Assembly: GCF_009765735.1 (NCBI RefSeq)
Contig: NZ_LMUW01000036.1
Location: 180,916-244,915 of the forward strand
Source: Xenophilus sp. L33
GTDB taxonomy: Bacteria > Pseudomonadota > Gammaproteobacteria > Burkholderiales > Burkholderiaceae_C
Length of the DNA: 64,000 nt
Reading direction: 5' to 3'
Shown here: one piece after another, positions 25,506-34,621 of the stretch
Position numbering within the stretch: position 1 is the stretch's first letter
Layout of the letters: every line of letters starts with the position of its first letter
Notes under the pieces: generated by a model
Told to the model about the DNA's origin: nothing
The model's database searches: none
What the model saw: the letters and a program-made list of their open reading frames with translations, nothing else
Program-made: the position numbers and the translations under genes

Positions 25506-27274
25506 GGGACACGACCGAAAGCTACGACGTGGTCATCGGCGGCCTCGGGCCGACCGGGCTGACCCTGGCGCACTGCCTGGGCACGCGCGGCCACCGGGTG
25601 CTGGTGCTGGAGCGCGAGCCGCGCTTCTACGGCAATGCGCGCGCGGTCTTCACCGATGGCGAATGCATGCGCATCTTCCAGTCCTTCGGCATGGCGCAGC
25701 GGCTCGGGGCCGACATGCTGCAGGACGCGCCGGTGCAGATGGTGCTGCCCGACGGCAAGGTGCTGTTCCAGATCAAGAACACGCGCCGGCCCTACGGCTG
25801 GCCGGCCAACAACTTCTTCTACCAGCCCCTGCTGGAGACCGCGCTGGCCGACGGCCTGGCCGGGCTGCCCAACGTCGTCGTGCGTCGCGGGCGCGAGCTG
25901 ACCCGCTTCGTGCAGGACGAGCGCGGCGTCGACGTCTTCCATTCCGCCGCGAACGAGAGCGGCTACGGCCGGCCTGCAGCAAGAGACGACGCCGACCGGC
26001 CGCAGGCGCCGGAGAGCCGCATCCGCGCCCGCTTCCTGGTCGGTGCCGACGGCGGCCGCAGCGCGGTGCGCGCGCAGCTGGGCATCGGCATGGCCGGCAC
26101 CAGCTTCCCGAATCCGTGGCTGGTGGTCGACATCAAGCAGAAGCGCACCGGCGACGGGCTGCGCCACCTGCCCTACTTCAACTTCGTCTGCGACCCGAAA
26201 TGCCCGACGGTGAGCTGCGTGCAGCCCGACGGCCACCACCGCTTCGAGTTCATGCTGATGCCGGGCCAGACCCGGGAACACATGGAGCATCCGGACACGG
26301 TGCGCCGCTACCTCGCGCGCCATGTCGACGTCGACAAGTTCGAGATCCTGCGCACGCTGGTCTATACCTTCAACGCGCTGATGGCCGAACGCTGGCGCGA
26401 CGGCCGGGTGCTGCTGGCGGGCGATGCGGCGCACATGACGCCGCAGTTCATCGGCCAGGGCATGAACGCTGGCGTGCGCGATGCCTTCAACCTCGGCTGG
26501 AAGCTCGACGCGGTGCTGCGCGGCCAGGCCGGCGCCGCGCTGCTCGACAGCTACGAGGCCGAGCGGCGCCCGCACGCCGCGGCGATGACGCGCGAGGGCA
26601 TCCGCATGAAGGACTTCGTCTCCATGACCCATCCGGCCGGCACGGTGCTGCGCAACGCGGCGACCCGCGTGCTGACACGGCTGCCGGGCATCGGCCCCTT
26701 CATCTGCCGGGCCGACTTCATCCCGAAGCCGGTGTACCGCAAGGGCAGCTACTTCGGGCTGGCGCGCCGTCGCCTGCGCGGCGCCGAAGGCCGGCTGATG
26801 CCGCAGCCCAGCCAGCGCGGCCCCGACGGCCGCCGCCACCTGCTCGACGAACTGGCGGGCCCGGGCTTCGTGCTGATCGGCGCCGGCGTGGACCCGCGGC
26901 AAACGCTCGATGCGCAATCGCTGGCCTTCTGGGATGCGATCGGCGCGCGCTGCATGGCGGTCTATCCGTTCGGCGGCCGGCCCGAGGGACAGGGCCGCGC
27001 CGGTGCGCCCGTGGCGCGCGCGGTGCCCGAAGGCCTGGTCGAGGCGGAGGACCCGGACGGCGTCTTCTTCGACTGGCTGCGCGCGAGCGGCCACCGCAAG
27101 GGCAGCGTCGCGATCGTGCGGCCGGACAAGTTCGTCTTCGCGCTGGTGCGCGCGGATGAGCTCGCGGCGGCCACGCGCGAATGCGCGCGCCTCATGCACC
27201 GCGACAGCGCGGAGGCACCCACCAACGAAGCGCAGCCCCTGGCGGCGCACGCCCGCATCGCGGAGGTCGCATGA
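25502..27274 (+). CDS. FAD-dependent aromatic hydroxylase (MhpA/PheA-like)
   Basis: 590-residue flavoprotein monooxygenase. The N-terminal dinucleotide motif (VIGGLGPTGLTLAHCLG), the ribose-binding GADGGRSAVR and the late GRVLLAGDAAHMTPQFIGQG block define the para-hydroxybenzoate hydroxylase superfamily, and length and C-terminal thioredoxin-like extension fit MhpA-type enzymes. It would hydroxylate a phenol to the catechol used by the adjacent dioxygenase. ATGA overlaps on both sides place it firmly in the operon. The segment at about 155-175 (ANESGYGRPAARDDADRPQA) looks like an insertion. Confidence 0.9.
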   Translation: MRDTTESYDVVIGGLGPTGLTLAHCLGTRGHRVLVLEREPRFYGNARAVFTDGECMRIFQSFGMAQRLGADMLQDAPVQMVLPDGKVLFQIKNTRRPYGWPANNFFYQPLLETALADGLAGLPNVVVRRGRELTRFVQDERGVDVFHSAANESGYGRPAARDDADRPQAPESRIRARFLVGADGGRSAVRAQLGIGMAGTSFPNPWLVVDIKQKRTGDGLRHLPYFNFVCDPKCPTVSCVQPDGHHRFEFMLMPGQTREHMEHPDTVRRYLARHVDVDKFEILRTLVYTFNALMAERWRDGRVLLAGDAAHMTPQFIGQGMNAGVRDAFNLGWKLDAVLRGQAGAALLDSYEAERRPHAAAMTREGIRMKDFVSMTHPAGTVLRNAATRVLTRLPGIGPFICRADFIPKPVYRKGSYFGLARRRLRGAEGRLMPQPSQRGPDGRRHLLDELAGPGFVLIGAGVDPRQTLDAQSLAFWDAIGARCMAVYPFGGRPEGQGRAGAPVARAVPEGLVEAEDPDGVFFDWLRASGHRKGSVAIVRPDKFVFALVRADELAAATRECARLMHRDSAEAPTNEAQPLAAHARIAEVA

Positions 27275-28272
27275 AATTCACCGCACTTCTTGGCCGCCTC
27301 GTGGGCGGCATCGGTCTCGCACTCTGCGCAGCCGCTCCGGCGTGGGCCCAGGCGGCCGCGAGCCCCACGCCCGCCAGCGGCACCGTGCTCGTCACGCTGG
27401 GCACGCAGGGCGGCCCGGTCCCGACCGCGGCCCGCTTGCAGCCGGCCAATGCCCTGATCGTCAACGGCCAGCCCTACCTGATCGACGCCGGCAACGGCGT
27501 GGCCCGGCAACTGGCGCTGGCGGGCATCCGCTACACCGCGATCCGGCAGATCTTCATCACCCATCACCACGACGACCACAACGCCGACCTCGGCACCCTG
27601 ATGGGCATGGTCTGGTCGATCGGCGTGCCGGCGCCGATCACGGCCTACGGACCGGACGGCACGAAGGAATTCCTCGAAGGATTCAAGCGCTCCTTCGCGG
27701 TCAACCAGGAGATCCGCGAGTCGGACTTCCCCGAGCTCTACAAGATCACCCCCGATGCCTTCTTCCTCGCCAAGGACATCGGCGAGGCGAAAGAGGCCAG
27801 GACCCTCTACCAGGACAAGAACGTCCAGGTCGACGCGATCGAGAACTGCCACTACCACTTCGCGCCCGGCGCCCCGGCCCACGACGCCGCGAGCTACGCC
27901 TTCCGTTTCCGCACCGCCGACCGGACCATCGTCTTCAGCGGCGACACCGGCCCTTGCGAGCCGCTGGTGGCGTTCGCCCGTGGCGCCGACGTCCTGGTGC
28001 ACGAGGTCATCAACCTCGACCTGCTGAGCGCGGCGACCCGCGCCCAGGGCATCCCCGACGCCCGGCTCGCGACCATGATGCGGCACATGGAGGAAGACCA
28101 CTCGACCCCCGACGTGGTGGGCCGGCTGGCCGCGCAGGCCGGCGTCGGCATGGTCGTGCTGACCCATGTGATTCCCGGCACCGACGACATTCCCGACAGC
28201 GCCTACGTCGACGGCGTGGCCCGCCACTTCCACGGCAAGGTGGTCGTCGCGAAAGACCTGATGCGCTTCTGA
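27271..28272 (+). CDS. exported metallo-beta-lactamase-fold hydrolase
   Basis: 333-residue periplasmic MBL hydrolase with a signal peptide (GGIGLALCAAAPAWAQA, cleavage near residue 27). The dimetal motif is HHHDDH (H98, H100, D102, H103), with further ligands in NCHYHF, FSGDTGP and LTHVIPG. The arrangement recalls ribonuclease Z-like/arylsulfatase-type (AtsA) MBL enzymes. It follows the hydroxylase by ATGA overlap. Next to a true sulfatase it could hydrolyse an ester or sulfate of the aromatic substrate; the role is inferred. Confidence 0.82.
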   Translation: MKFTALLGRLVGGIGLALCAAAPAWAQAAASPTPASGTVLVTLGTQGGPVPTAARLQPANALIVNGQPYLIDAGNGVARQLALAGIRYTAIRQIFITHHHDDHNADLGTLMGMVWSIGVPAPITAYGPDGTKEFLEGFKRSFAVNQEIRESDFPELYKITPDAFFLAKDIGEAKEARTLYQDKNVQVDAIENCHYHFAPGAPAHDAASYAFRFRTADRTIVFSGDTGPCEPLVAFARGADVLVHEVINLDLLSAATRAQGIPDARLATMMRHMEEDHSTPDVVGRLAAQAGVGMVVLTHVIPGTDDIPDSAYVDGVARHFHGKVVVAKDLMRF

Positions 28273-28289
28273 ATGCCCTGGAGAAAACC

Positions 28290-28361
28290 ATGACCACGCC
28301 CGTCCGCCAACTCGATATGGTGTCGACGCCCACCCATCACCAACCTCTCGCAATGCCATGA
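28290..28361 (+). CDS. possible 23-codon leader ORF before the sulfatase
   Basis: ATG preceded by GGAGAAAACC, then 23 codons starting MTTPVRQLDM and ending in a TGA that overlaps the sulfatase ATG by four bases. The overlap and good Shine-Dalgarno suggest translational coupling of the sulfatase to this short peptide. The peptide has no recognisable motif and may also be the leftover start of a deleted gene. Confidence 0.35.
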   Translation: MTTPVRQLDMVSTPTHHQPLAMP

Positions 28362-29794
28362 AAGTCTCACGCCGCTCCATTCCCTTCCTGTTGGCCGCCC
28401 TGATGCTCACCGCGGGCATCGAGGTCCGCGCGGCCGAGCCGCCGCCGCGACCCAACATCGTCTACATCCTGGCCGACGACCAGGGCTGGAAGGACGCGGG
28501 CTTCCACGGCTCGGACATCCGCACGCCGAACATCGACAAGCTCGCCCAGGGCGGTGCCCGGCTCGAGCAGTTCTACGGCCAGCCGATGTGCACGCCCTCG
28601 CGCGCCGCGCTCATGACCGGCCGCTATCCGCACCGCTACGGCCTGCAGACGCTGGTGATCCCGTCGGCCGGCACCTACGGCCTGGCGACCGACGAATGGC
28701 TGCTGCCGCAGATGCTCAAGGATGCCGGCTACCGGACCGCCATCGTCGGCAAGTGGCACCTCGGCCACGCCGACTACAAGTACTGGCCGCGCCAGCGCGG
28801 CTTCGACTACCAGTACGGCCCGGTGCTGGGCGAGATCGACTACTTCACCCACACCGCCCACGGCAAGCGCGACTGGTTCCGCAACAACAAGCCGGTGAAC
28901 GAGCCGGGCTATGTCACCGAACTGCTCGGCGACGACGCGGTGCGGGTCATCAAGCAGCAGGACACGAAGACGCCGCTCTTCCTCTACCTGGCCTTCACCG
29001 CGCCGCACTCGCCCTACCAGGCGCCCAAGAAGTACCTCGACCAGTACGCGAACATCGCCGACCCGTCGCGCCGCGCCTACGCGGCGATGGTCACCGCGAT
29101 GGACGACCAGATCGGCCGCGTGGTCGAGGCGCTCGACAAGCGCGGCATGCGCGACAACACGCTGATCGTCTTCCAGAGCGACAACGGCGGCCCGCGCGAC
29201 GCCCGCTTCACCGGCGAGGTCGACATGTCCAAGAGCGTCATCCCGGTCGACAACGGCCCATGGCGCGACGGCAAGGCCTCGCTCTACGAAGGCGGCACGC
29301 GCGTGCTGGCGCTGGCCAACTGGCCCGGCCACATCCCGGCCGGCACCGTGATCGACCAGCCGATGCACATGGTCGACATGTACCCGACGCTGGCCGCCTT
29401 CGCCGGCGCCTCGGTCGCCAAGGCCAAGCCGCTCGACGGCCTCGACATGGGACCGACCCTCACCGAAGGCAAGCCTTCGCCGCGCACCGAGGTGGTCTAC
29501 GGCATCGAGCCCTTCCGCGCGGCGGTGCGCGAAGGCGACTGGAAGCTGGTCTGGCAGGCCACGCTGCCGTCGAAGGTCGAGCTCTTCAATTTGGCGCAGG
29601 ATCCGGGCGAGGCCAACAACGTTGCGGCCGCCAATCCGGACAAGATGGCCGAACTGCAAAAGCGCGCCGAGGCGCTGGCCAAGGAAGGCGTGCAGCCGCT
29701 GATCATGAAGGAGGTCATCGGCGTGACCCAGCACACGCTCTTCGGCTCGGTCGTGACGCCGAGCGAGCAGCAGATGCTGGAGCAGCAGCCCTGA
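28358..29794 (+). CDS. periplasmic arylsulfatase (type I, formylglycine)
   Basis: 478-residue sulfatase. A signal peptide over the first 26 residues gives export. The sulfatase signature CTPSRAALMTG has the Cys (C78) that is oxidised to formylglycine; metal ligands D40/D41 (ILADDQG) and the QSDNGGPRD block near 270 are intact. It would remove sulfate from an aryl or other sulfate ester in the periplasm. Located at the end of the ring-cleavage operon, it may desulfate the aromatic before uptake. A maturase (formylglycine-generating enzyme) is not in the window. Confidence 0.9.
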   Translation: MKVSRRSIPFLLAALMLTAGIEVRAAEPPPRPNIVYILADDQGWKDAGFHGSDIRTPNIDKLAQGGARLEQFYGQPMCTPSRAALMTGRYPHRYGLQTLVIPSAGTYGLATDEWLLPQMLKDAGYRTAIVGKWHLGHADYKYWPRQRGFDYQYGPVLGEIDYFTHTAHGKRDWFRNNKPVNEPGYVTELLGDDAVRVIKQQDTKTPLFLYLAFTAPHSPYQAPKKYLDQYANIADPSRRAYAAMVTAMDDQIGRVVEALDKRGMRDNTLIVFQSDNGGPRDARFTGEVDMSKSVIPVDNGPWRDGKASLYEGGTRVLALANWPGHIPAGTVIDQPMHMVDMYPTLAAFAGASVAKAKPLDGLDMGPTLTEGKPSPRTEVVYGIEPFRAAVREGDWKLVWQATLPSKVELFNLAQDPGEANNVAAANPDKMAELQKRAEALAKEGVQPLIMKEVIGVTQHTLFGSVVTPSEQQMLEQQP

Positions 29795-29831
29795 GGCATG
29801 CGGGCGGGCGGGCTTGCCGCCAGCGCGCGCC

Positions 29832-31238
29832 TCAGTCGACGCCCAACCCGCCGCCCAGCGCGAGCAGCAGGTTCACGCGCTGCACCCGCTCCTCGGCCTG
29901 CACCCGCAGCAGGGTCGAGCGGGCGGCGTAGACGGCCATCTCCTGCTGCGTCACGCCGCGCAGGTCGCGCGAGCCGACGCGGTAGCGCACCTGCTCGAGC
30001 GCCAGCACGCGGTCGCCGTCGCGCACCTGCGCCGCGAGGATCGGTTCGCGCTGGCGCAGCGTGGCCTCGTTGGCGAGCGCGGTCTCCACTTCGTTGAAGG
30101 CCTTCAACGCGGTCTGGGCCCAGGCCGCGGCCGCCGCCTTCTGTTCCGCCTCTCGTGCTTCGACCTGCGCCTGCAGCGCGTTGCCGTGAAAGAGCGGCAG
30201 CGCCAGGTTGACCCCCGCGCTGGTGGTGATCGAATCGCCGCCGTTCTTCAGCACGAACAACTCGCTGGAGATCGACGACAACCCCGCGGTGAGCGAGATG
30301 CGCGGCAGCCGCGCGGCCTGGGCCTCCTGCATGCCGTCGAAGGCGGCCGCGACGCGCAGCTGCGCGGCGACGATGTCGGGCCGGCGTTCGAGCAGTTCGG
30401 ACGGCACGCCCGCGCCGACAGCGGCCGGCAGCTGCGGCCAGGTGCCGACGCTCTCGAGCTCGGCGGCCGGATAGCGGCCGAGCAGCAGCTCCAGCGAACG
30501 CAGCGCATTGCCGTAGGCCAGGTCGAGCTGGCGTTCGGCATCGAGGAAGCCTTCGCGGCTGGCGCGCGCCTGCACCACGTCGACTTCGCTGGCCGCGCCG
30601 ATGCGCCAGCGCTGGTCGGACAGCCGCACCGACTCGTCGCCCGCCTCGACCATGCGGTGCGCGAGCTGGCGCTGCAGCGAGGCTTCGGTGGCGAGGAACC
30701 AGGACTTCGCGACCAGCCCCGCGATCGACTGCCGCGCCGCCGCGAGGTCGGCCTGCGCCGAGGCGTAGCGGTCTTCCGCGCCACGCTGGACGTAGCGCAC
30801 CCGGCCCCACAGGTCGAGTTCCCAGGAGGCCGAGACCAGCCAGCCGTTCAGGCCGCTGCCGTCGCCGCCGAGCTTGCCGCCGGAGCGCGCCAAGAGGTCG
30901 ACCGCGGGCCAGGCCTGGCCGCCCGCGGCCTTGAGGCCCGCGGCCGCCTGCTCGACCCGCGCGGCGGATGCGCGCAGGTCGTTGTTGTGCTGCAGCGCCT
31001 CGGCGACGAGCCGGTCGAGCGCGGGGTCGCCGAAGCTCGCGATCCAGTCCTGGCTCGGCGCGCCGGGTGCCGAACCGGCCTTCCAGGCGGCGGGCGGCTG
31101 CGCGTTGGCGAGCTGGTCCGCGGCGAGCGCCGCGGTGTCGGGCGGCGGCTTGAGCGCGCAGCCCGACAGCCACACCGACAGCGCCAGCCCCATCGCCGCA
31201 TGCAACGGCCGGACCTCTGAACGAACGGCTGCTGTCAT
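29832..31238 (-). CDS. outer-membrane efflux lipoprotein (NodT/OprM type)
   Basis: 468-residue TolC-like channel. Lipobox WLSGCALKPP, then two OEP repeats with long coiled helices (DPALDRLVAEALQHNNDLRA, SWELDLWGRVRYVQRGAEDR, RPDIVAAQLRVAAAFDGMQE). The ATG at 31238 is used; a GTG lies two codons upstream. It closes a set with the HlyD-type adaptor directly upstream (6-nt gap), DUF3302 protein and, further up, a DHA2 MFS pump. Convergent with the sulfatase gene. Confidence 0.9.
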   Translation of the reverse strand: MTAAVRSEVRPLHAAMGLALSVWLSGCALKPPPDTAALAADQLANAQPPAAWKAGSAPGAPSQDWIASFGDPALDRLVAEALQHNNDLRASAARVEQAAAGLKAAGGQAWPAVDLLARSGGKLGGDGSGLNGWLVSASWELDLWGRVRYVQRGAEDRYASAQADLAAARQSIAGLVAKSWFLATEASLQRQLAHRMVEAGDESVRLSDQRWRIGAASEVDVVQARASREGFLDAERQLDLAYGNALRSLELLLGRYPAAELESVGTWPQLPAAVGAGVPSELLERRPDIVAAQLRVAAAFDGMQEAQAARLPRISLTAGLSSISSELFVLKNGGDSITTSAGVNLALPLFHGNALQAQVEAREAEQKAAAAAWAQTALKAFNEVETALANEATLRQREPILAAQVRDGDRVLALEQVRYRVGSRDLRGVTQQEMAVYAARSTLLRVQAEERVQRVNLLLALGGGLGVD

Positions 31239-31244
31239 CGCCAC

Positions 31245-32381
31245 TCAATGCAGCTTGAGGATCAGGAAGTCGAGCTTGGCGCCGACCCGCAGGATCACCT
31301 TGCGCACCACGTGCAGCACCGCCAGGTGCTGCGTGTAGATCGCGCCTTCGCCGACCGCGCCGGCCGGGAAGAATTCGTTCTCGAACTTCGGGTCGATGTC
31401 GAACTTGACGCCGAAGCGGCCCGGCGGGATCGGCACCATGCCGGTGTCGGGCAGCTGCGTCGACATCCCCAGCTGGCCCTGGCCCTGGGCCCAGACGATC
31501 GAATCGACATGCGCCTTGAAGACGGTGCCCGGACTCGTCTTGAGCGTGAACTCGGCCTCGTCGCCCGGCGCCACCTGGTGCAGCTCGTTCTGGTAGTAGA
31601 GGGCGATCACCTGGTAGGCGTTTTCCACGAAGGTCATCGCCGGCGTGATCGGGAAGGCGGCGGTCATCGAGCCCGGACGCAATTGCACGTTGATCGCGTA
31701 GCCGTCCGATGGCGCGACGATGGTGGTCTGCGACAGCTCCCAGTTGGCGTTGGCCAGCTGCGCCTTGATCTGCGCCACGTCGGCGCGGTCGTCGCCGACG
31801 GTCGACGTGAGGCCCGCGCGCACCTGCGACTCGCCGGCCGCGGCCAAGGCGAGCTGCGACTCCAGCTCCTTCACGTTGGCCTGCGCCTGCTCGAGCGCGA
31901 AACGATCGCCGGCGCCGGCGGTCACCAGCTCGCGGTTCTGCGCGACGCGCTTGCGCGCGAGGTCGAGTTGCGCGCGCACCGCACCGGACCTGGAGGCTGC
32001 GGCATTGAGCTCCTCGCGCATCTTGCGGGTGCCGCCCTCGGCCGTCGCGAGCTGCGCCTCCAGCACGCGCACCTGCAACTGGTAGGGCGTCGGGTCGATT
32101 CGGAACAGCACCTCGCCGCGCTTGACCGGGCGGTTCGGCTCGACCGGCACCTCGATCACCCGGCCGCGCGCCTGCGGCACGATGTTGACCACGTACTTGA
32201 AGACCCGCACGTCGGCGCTCGAAGGCGCGACGATGTTGAGCAGCAGGATCATCGTCGCCATGCCGACCACCGGAATGGTGACCACCACCACCATGGTCGC
32301 GTTGGTCCACGGCAGCCACTTGAACTTGAAGAAGATCAGCCAGACGAAGAAGCAGTAGATGCCGAGCAGCAGCGCTTCCAT
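31245..32381 (-). CDS. HlyD/EmrA-type membrane fusion protein (YibH/YiaV-like)
   Basis: 378-residue adaptor. The N-terminus has two hydrophobic segments (LLLGIYCFFVWLIFFKF and VVVVTIPVVGMATMILLLNI), followed by a lipoyl/barrel-sandwich half (IVPQARGRVIEVPVEPNRPV), a long alpha hairpin of about 100 residues, the second barrel half (TTIVAPSDGYAINVQLRPG) and a beta-barrel domain. The architecture with an adjoining DUF3302 gene matches E. coli yibIH/yiaWV. Its start shares one base with the stop of the DUF3302 gene. Confidence 0.88.
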   Translation of the reverse strand: MEALLLGIYCFFVWLIFFKFKWLPWTNATMVVVVTIPVVGMATMILLLNIVAPSSADVRVFKYVVNIVPQARGRVIEVPVEPNRPVKRGEVLFRIDPTPYQLQVRVLEAQLATAEGGTRKMREELNAAASRSGAVRAQLDLARKRVAQNRELVTAGAGDRFALEQAQANVKELESQLALAAAGESQVRAGLTSTVGDDRADVAQIKAQLANANWELSQTTIVAPSDGYAINVQLRPGSMTAAFPITPAMTFVENAYQVIALYYQNELHQVAPGDEAEFTLKTSPGTVFKAHVDSIVWAQGQGQLGMSTQLPDTGMVPIPPGRFGVKFDIDPKFENEFFPAGAVGEGAIYTQHLAVLHVVRKVILRVGAKLDFLILKLH

Positions 32382-32983
32382 CAGGCCGCTCCTGCCTCGG
32401 GCGACAGCACCGGGGAAGGCACCTCGCCTGCGGCACGGCGCTGCCGCGAAGCGATCAGGCTGGCGCGCACGCGGCGCAATTCGGGCGTCAGGCTGCCGCG
32501 CGATTCGAGCGTGTCGAGTTCGCCGAGCAGATGGTCCATGTGCTCGTCCTCCAGCGCGTCGCTGTGCGCCAGTTCGCCGTGCTCGATGAAGAAGTCCTCG
32601 TGCTTCTCGGTGCCGAAGGCCAGCTTGTAGGCCACCGGCCGGGTGTAGGCCCAGAGCCAGGCCAGCGGCCACAGCAGGCCGCCGAAGGCCAGCGAGAGCA
32701 GGCAGAGCGTGTGGATCGCGTCCTTCTGCGGATGGTGGCGCTTCTCGGCGATCTTCTCGGGCATCACGTGCACCAGCCAGAAGAGCGCGATGGCCAGCAC
32801 CGGCACCAGGACCAGCACCACGTACGACATCACGTCGGCCATGGTGTCGAGGGCGTCGCCCTGGAGGAACGAGGCATGGGCGACGCCAGGTGCCGCGATG
32901 CACGCCAGCAAGGTCGCGATCGTCGGGACCGGGCGCGCGCGACAACGCGAGCCACTCGGGGCCCGATCAGGCGTCCTTCTCAT
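32381..32983 (-). CDS. DUF3302 inner-membrane protein (YibI/YiaW-like)
   Basis: 200-residue protein with an N-terminal leader and two close membrane helices (VVLVLVPVLAIALFWLVHVM and LCLLSLAFGGLLWPLAWLWA) followed by a charged cytoplasmic tail. DUF3302 proteins accompany HlyD-like adaptors in E. coli. The ATG at 32983 has a strong GGAGG Shine-Dalgarno, while the longer frame upstream lies in promoter sequence. It heads the adaptor and NodT genes. Confidence 0.82.
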   Translation of the reverse strand: MRRTPDRAPSGSRCRARPVPTIATLLACIAAPGVAHASFLQGDALDTMADVMSYVVLVLVPVLAIALFWLVHVMPEKIAEKRHHPQKDAIHTLCLLSLAFGGLLWPLAWLWAYTRPVAYKLAFGTEKHEDFFIEHGELAHSDALEDEHMDHLLGELDTLESRGSLTPELRRVRASLIASRQRRAAGEVPSPVLSPEAGAA

Positions 32984-33060
32984 TGTTCCCTCCTCCAGGT
33001 GCCGCGGGATGATAGCCGTGCTTTGCGTTAAACAACGACTTGCAGCAATACGAAAGCTTC

Positions 33061-33082
33061 TGCGCAATGACGCAATTGCGCA
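33061..33082. promoter_or_regulatory. dyad TGCGCAAT-N6-ATTGCGCA upstream of efflux genes
   Basis: Perfect 8-bp inverted repeat, 78 bp upstream of the DUF3302 start and downstream of the MFS stop. The surrounding 33000-33118 is the least GC-rich stretch nearby, as expected of a promoter. The binding protein is unknown. Confidence 0.45.
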
Positions 33083-33118
33083 ACGGCATCTCCACCGACT
33101 ATTTCGACTCGCTTCGAT

Positions 33119-34552
33119 TCAGCGAATCTCGACATCCATTGCCGAAGGCTGCGCCGTTTCGGTGCGCGTAATTCCGAGCAGCACCAGCATCGCGATGCAA
33201 ACCGCCACCAGCACGAACATCGCGACCCGGTAGCCGGCGAGGAAGGCCGGCGCGTCGGGTGCTGCACCGTTTGCACCGGCGCCCCACCCGAAGACGACCG
33301 TCGCGATGGTCAGCCCCAGGGCGCCGCCGAAGTTGTGCAGCGTCCAGGCCGCGCCGGTGGCGACGCCGCTCAACTGCGCCGGCACCGCCGCGAGCGCGGC
33401 CACGGTCGACGGGCCGAGGATCAATCCCCAGCCGATGCCCATCAGCACGAAGGCGGCCATCTCGAGCGACCAGCCGGGGCCGGCATCGAAGCGGGTCTGC
33501 AGCAGCGCGGAAAGCCCGAGCGCCAGGAAGCCGCACAGGAGAGGGATGCGCGTGCCGACCCGGTCGACCCAGCGGCCGGCCCAGGGCGAGACCAGGGCCA
33601 TCACCGCGGTGGTCGGCAGCAGCAGCCAGCCGATCGCCGTGTCGCCCGCGCCGCGCACCTGCTGCAGGAAGAGCGGCATGAGAAAGAAGGCCGCGCAATA
33701 GAAGAAGGCGAGCGCGGCGCTCGCCAGGCTCGCCATCACGAAGGGCTTGCGGGTGAAGAGGTCGAAGCGCACCAGCGGGAAGCGCGAATGGCGCTCGACC
33801 CGCACCAGCAGTGCCAGCAGCAGCACGCCGGCCAATGCGGTGCCCAGCGTGCGCATCGACACCCAGCCCCATTCCTGGCCGAAGCCGATCGCCAGCAGGC
33901 ACAGGGGCAGCGAAGTCATGAGCAGCAGCAGGCCCGGCAGGTCGAGGCCTTCGCCCTCCTCGGTCTGGGCGCGCGACTCCTGCACGTGGCCGCGGCACAG
34001 CGCGAGGCTCAGCACGATGAGCGGCACGTTGACCAGGAAGACCCAGCGCCAGCCGACAGCGCCGACCAGCAGCCCGCCCGCCACCGGGCCGATCGCCAGG
34101 CCGATGCCGTTGGCGCTGAACAGGAGGCCGATGGCGCGGCCCCGCTCCTGCGGCGGGAAGGCGTGCGACACGATCGCGGTCGACGCGGTGTACAGCACCG
34201 CGCAGGCCAGCCCCTGCACCACCCGCCAGGCCACCAGCGTCTGCATCTGCCCCGCCAGCCCCGCGCCGAGGGAGCCTGCCGCGAAGACGCCCATGCCGAT
34301 GTACATCACCCGCCGCCGCCCGTGCAGGTCGGCCAGCCGGCCGGCCGCCACCATGAAGCTCGACAGCGCCATCACGAAGGCGGTGACGATCCACCGCGAC
34401 TGCGACACCTGCGCGCCGAAGGCCTGCTGGATCGCGGGAATGGCGGTGTTGACGATGGTGAAGTCGATGCAGCCGAGGAAGCTGGCGATGGCGACGCCCA
34501 GCAGGGCGAGTCGTCGGGAGCGCAGGGAGGTCGAATGCGGGTCTATCGGCAT
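33119..34552 (-). CDS. DHA2-family MFS drug exporter (EmrB/QacA-like, 14-TM)
   Basis: 477-residue permease with about 14 hydrophobic segments. DHA2 signatures are visible: FLGCIDFTIVNTAIPAIQQA in TM1, GRLADLHGRRRV in loop 2-3, and GPVAGGLLVGAVGWRWVFLV in TM5. It is transcribed toward the DUF3302-HlyD-NodT genes (135-nt gap with a dyad), so the four may form an EmrAB-TolC-like tripartite exporter of toxic aromatics. Confidence 0.88.
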   Translation of the reverse strand: MPIDPHSTSLRSRRLALLGVAIASFLGCIDFTIVNTAIPAIQQAFGAQVSQSRWIVTAFVMALSSFMVAAGRLADLHGRRRVMYIGMGVFAAGSLGAGLAGQMQTLVAWRVVQGLACAVLYTASTAIVSHAFPPQERGRAIGLLFSANGIGLAIGPVAGGLLVGAVGWRWVFLVNVPLIVLSLALCRGHVQESRAQTEEGEGLDLPGLLLLMTSLPLCLLAIGFGQEWGWVSMRTLGTALAGVLLLALLVRVERHSRFPLVRFDLFTRKPFVMASLASAALAFFYCAAFFLMPLFLQQVRGAGDTAIGWLLLPTTAVMALVSPWAGRWVDRVGTRIPLLCGFLALGLSALLQTRFDAGPGWSLEMAAFVLMGIGWGLILGPSTVAALAAVPAQLSGVATGAAWTLHNFGGALGLTIATVVFGWGAGANGAAPDAPAFLAGYRVAMFVLVAVCIAMLVLLGITRTETAQPSAMDVEIR

Positions 34553-34621
34553 GGGACGCGTTTTACGCCAAAGCGGCGGCGTTGCGAACGCGGGCTCGCC
34601 CTCCGCCCGGACCCGTTCCTC

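Noticed and set aside
29497..32945. Long minus-strand frames in alternate phases over the sulfatase, NodT and HlyD genes
   Set aside because: They cross several genes without motifs; recognised proteins occupy the other frames.
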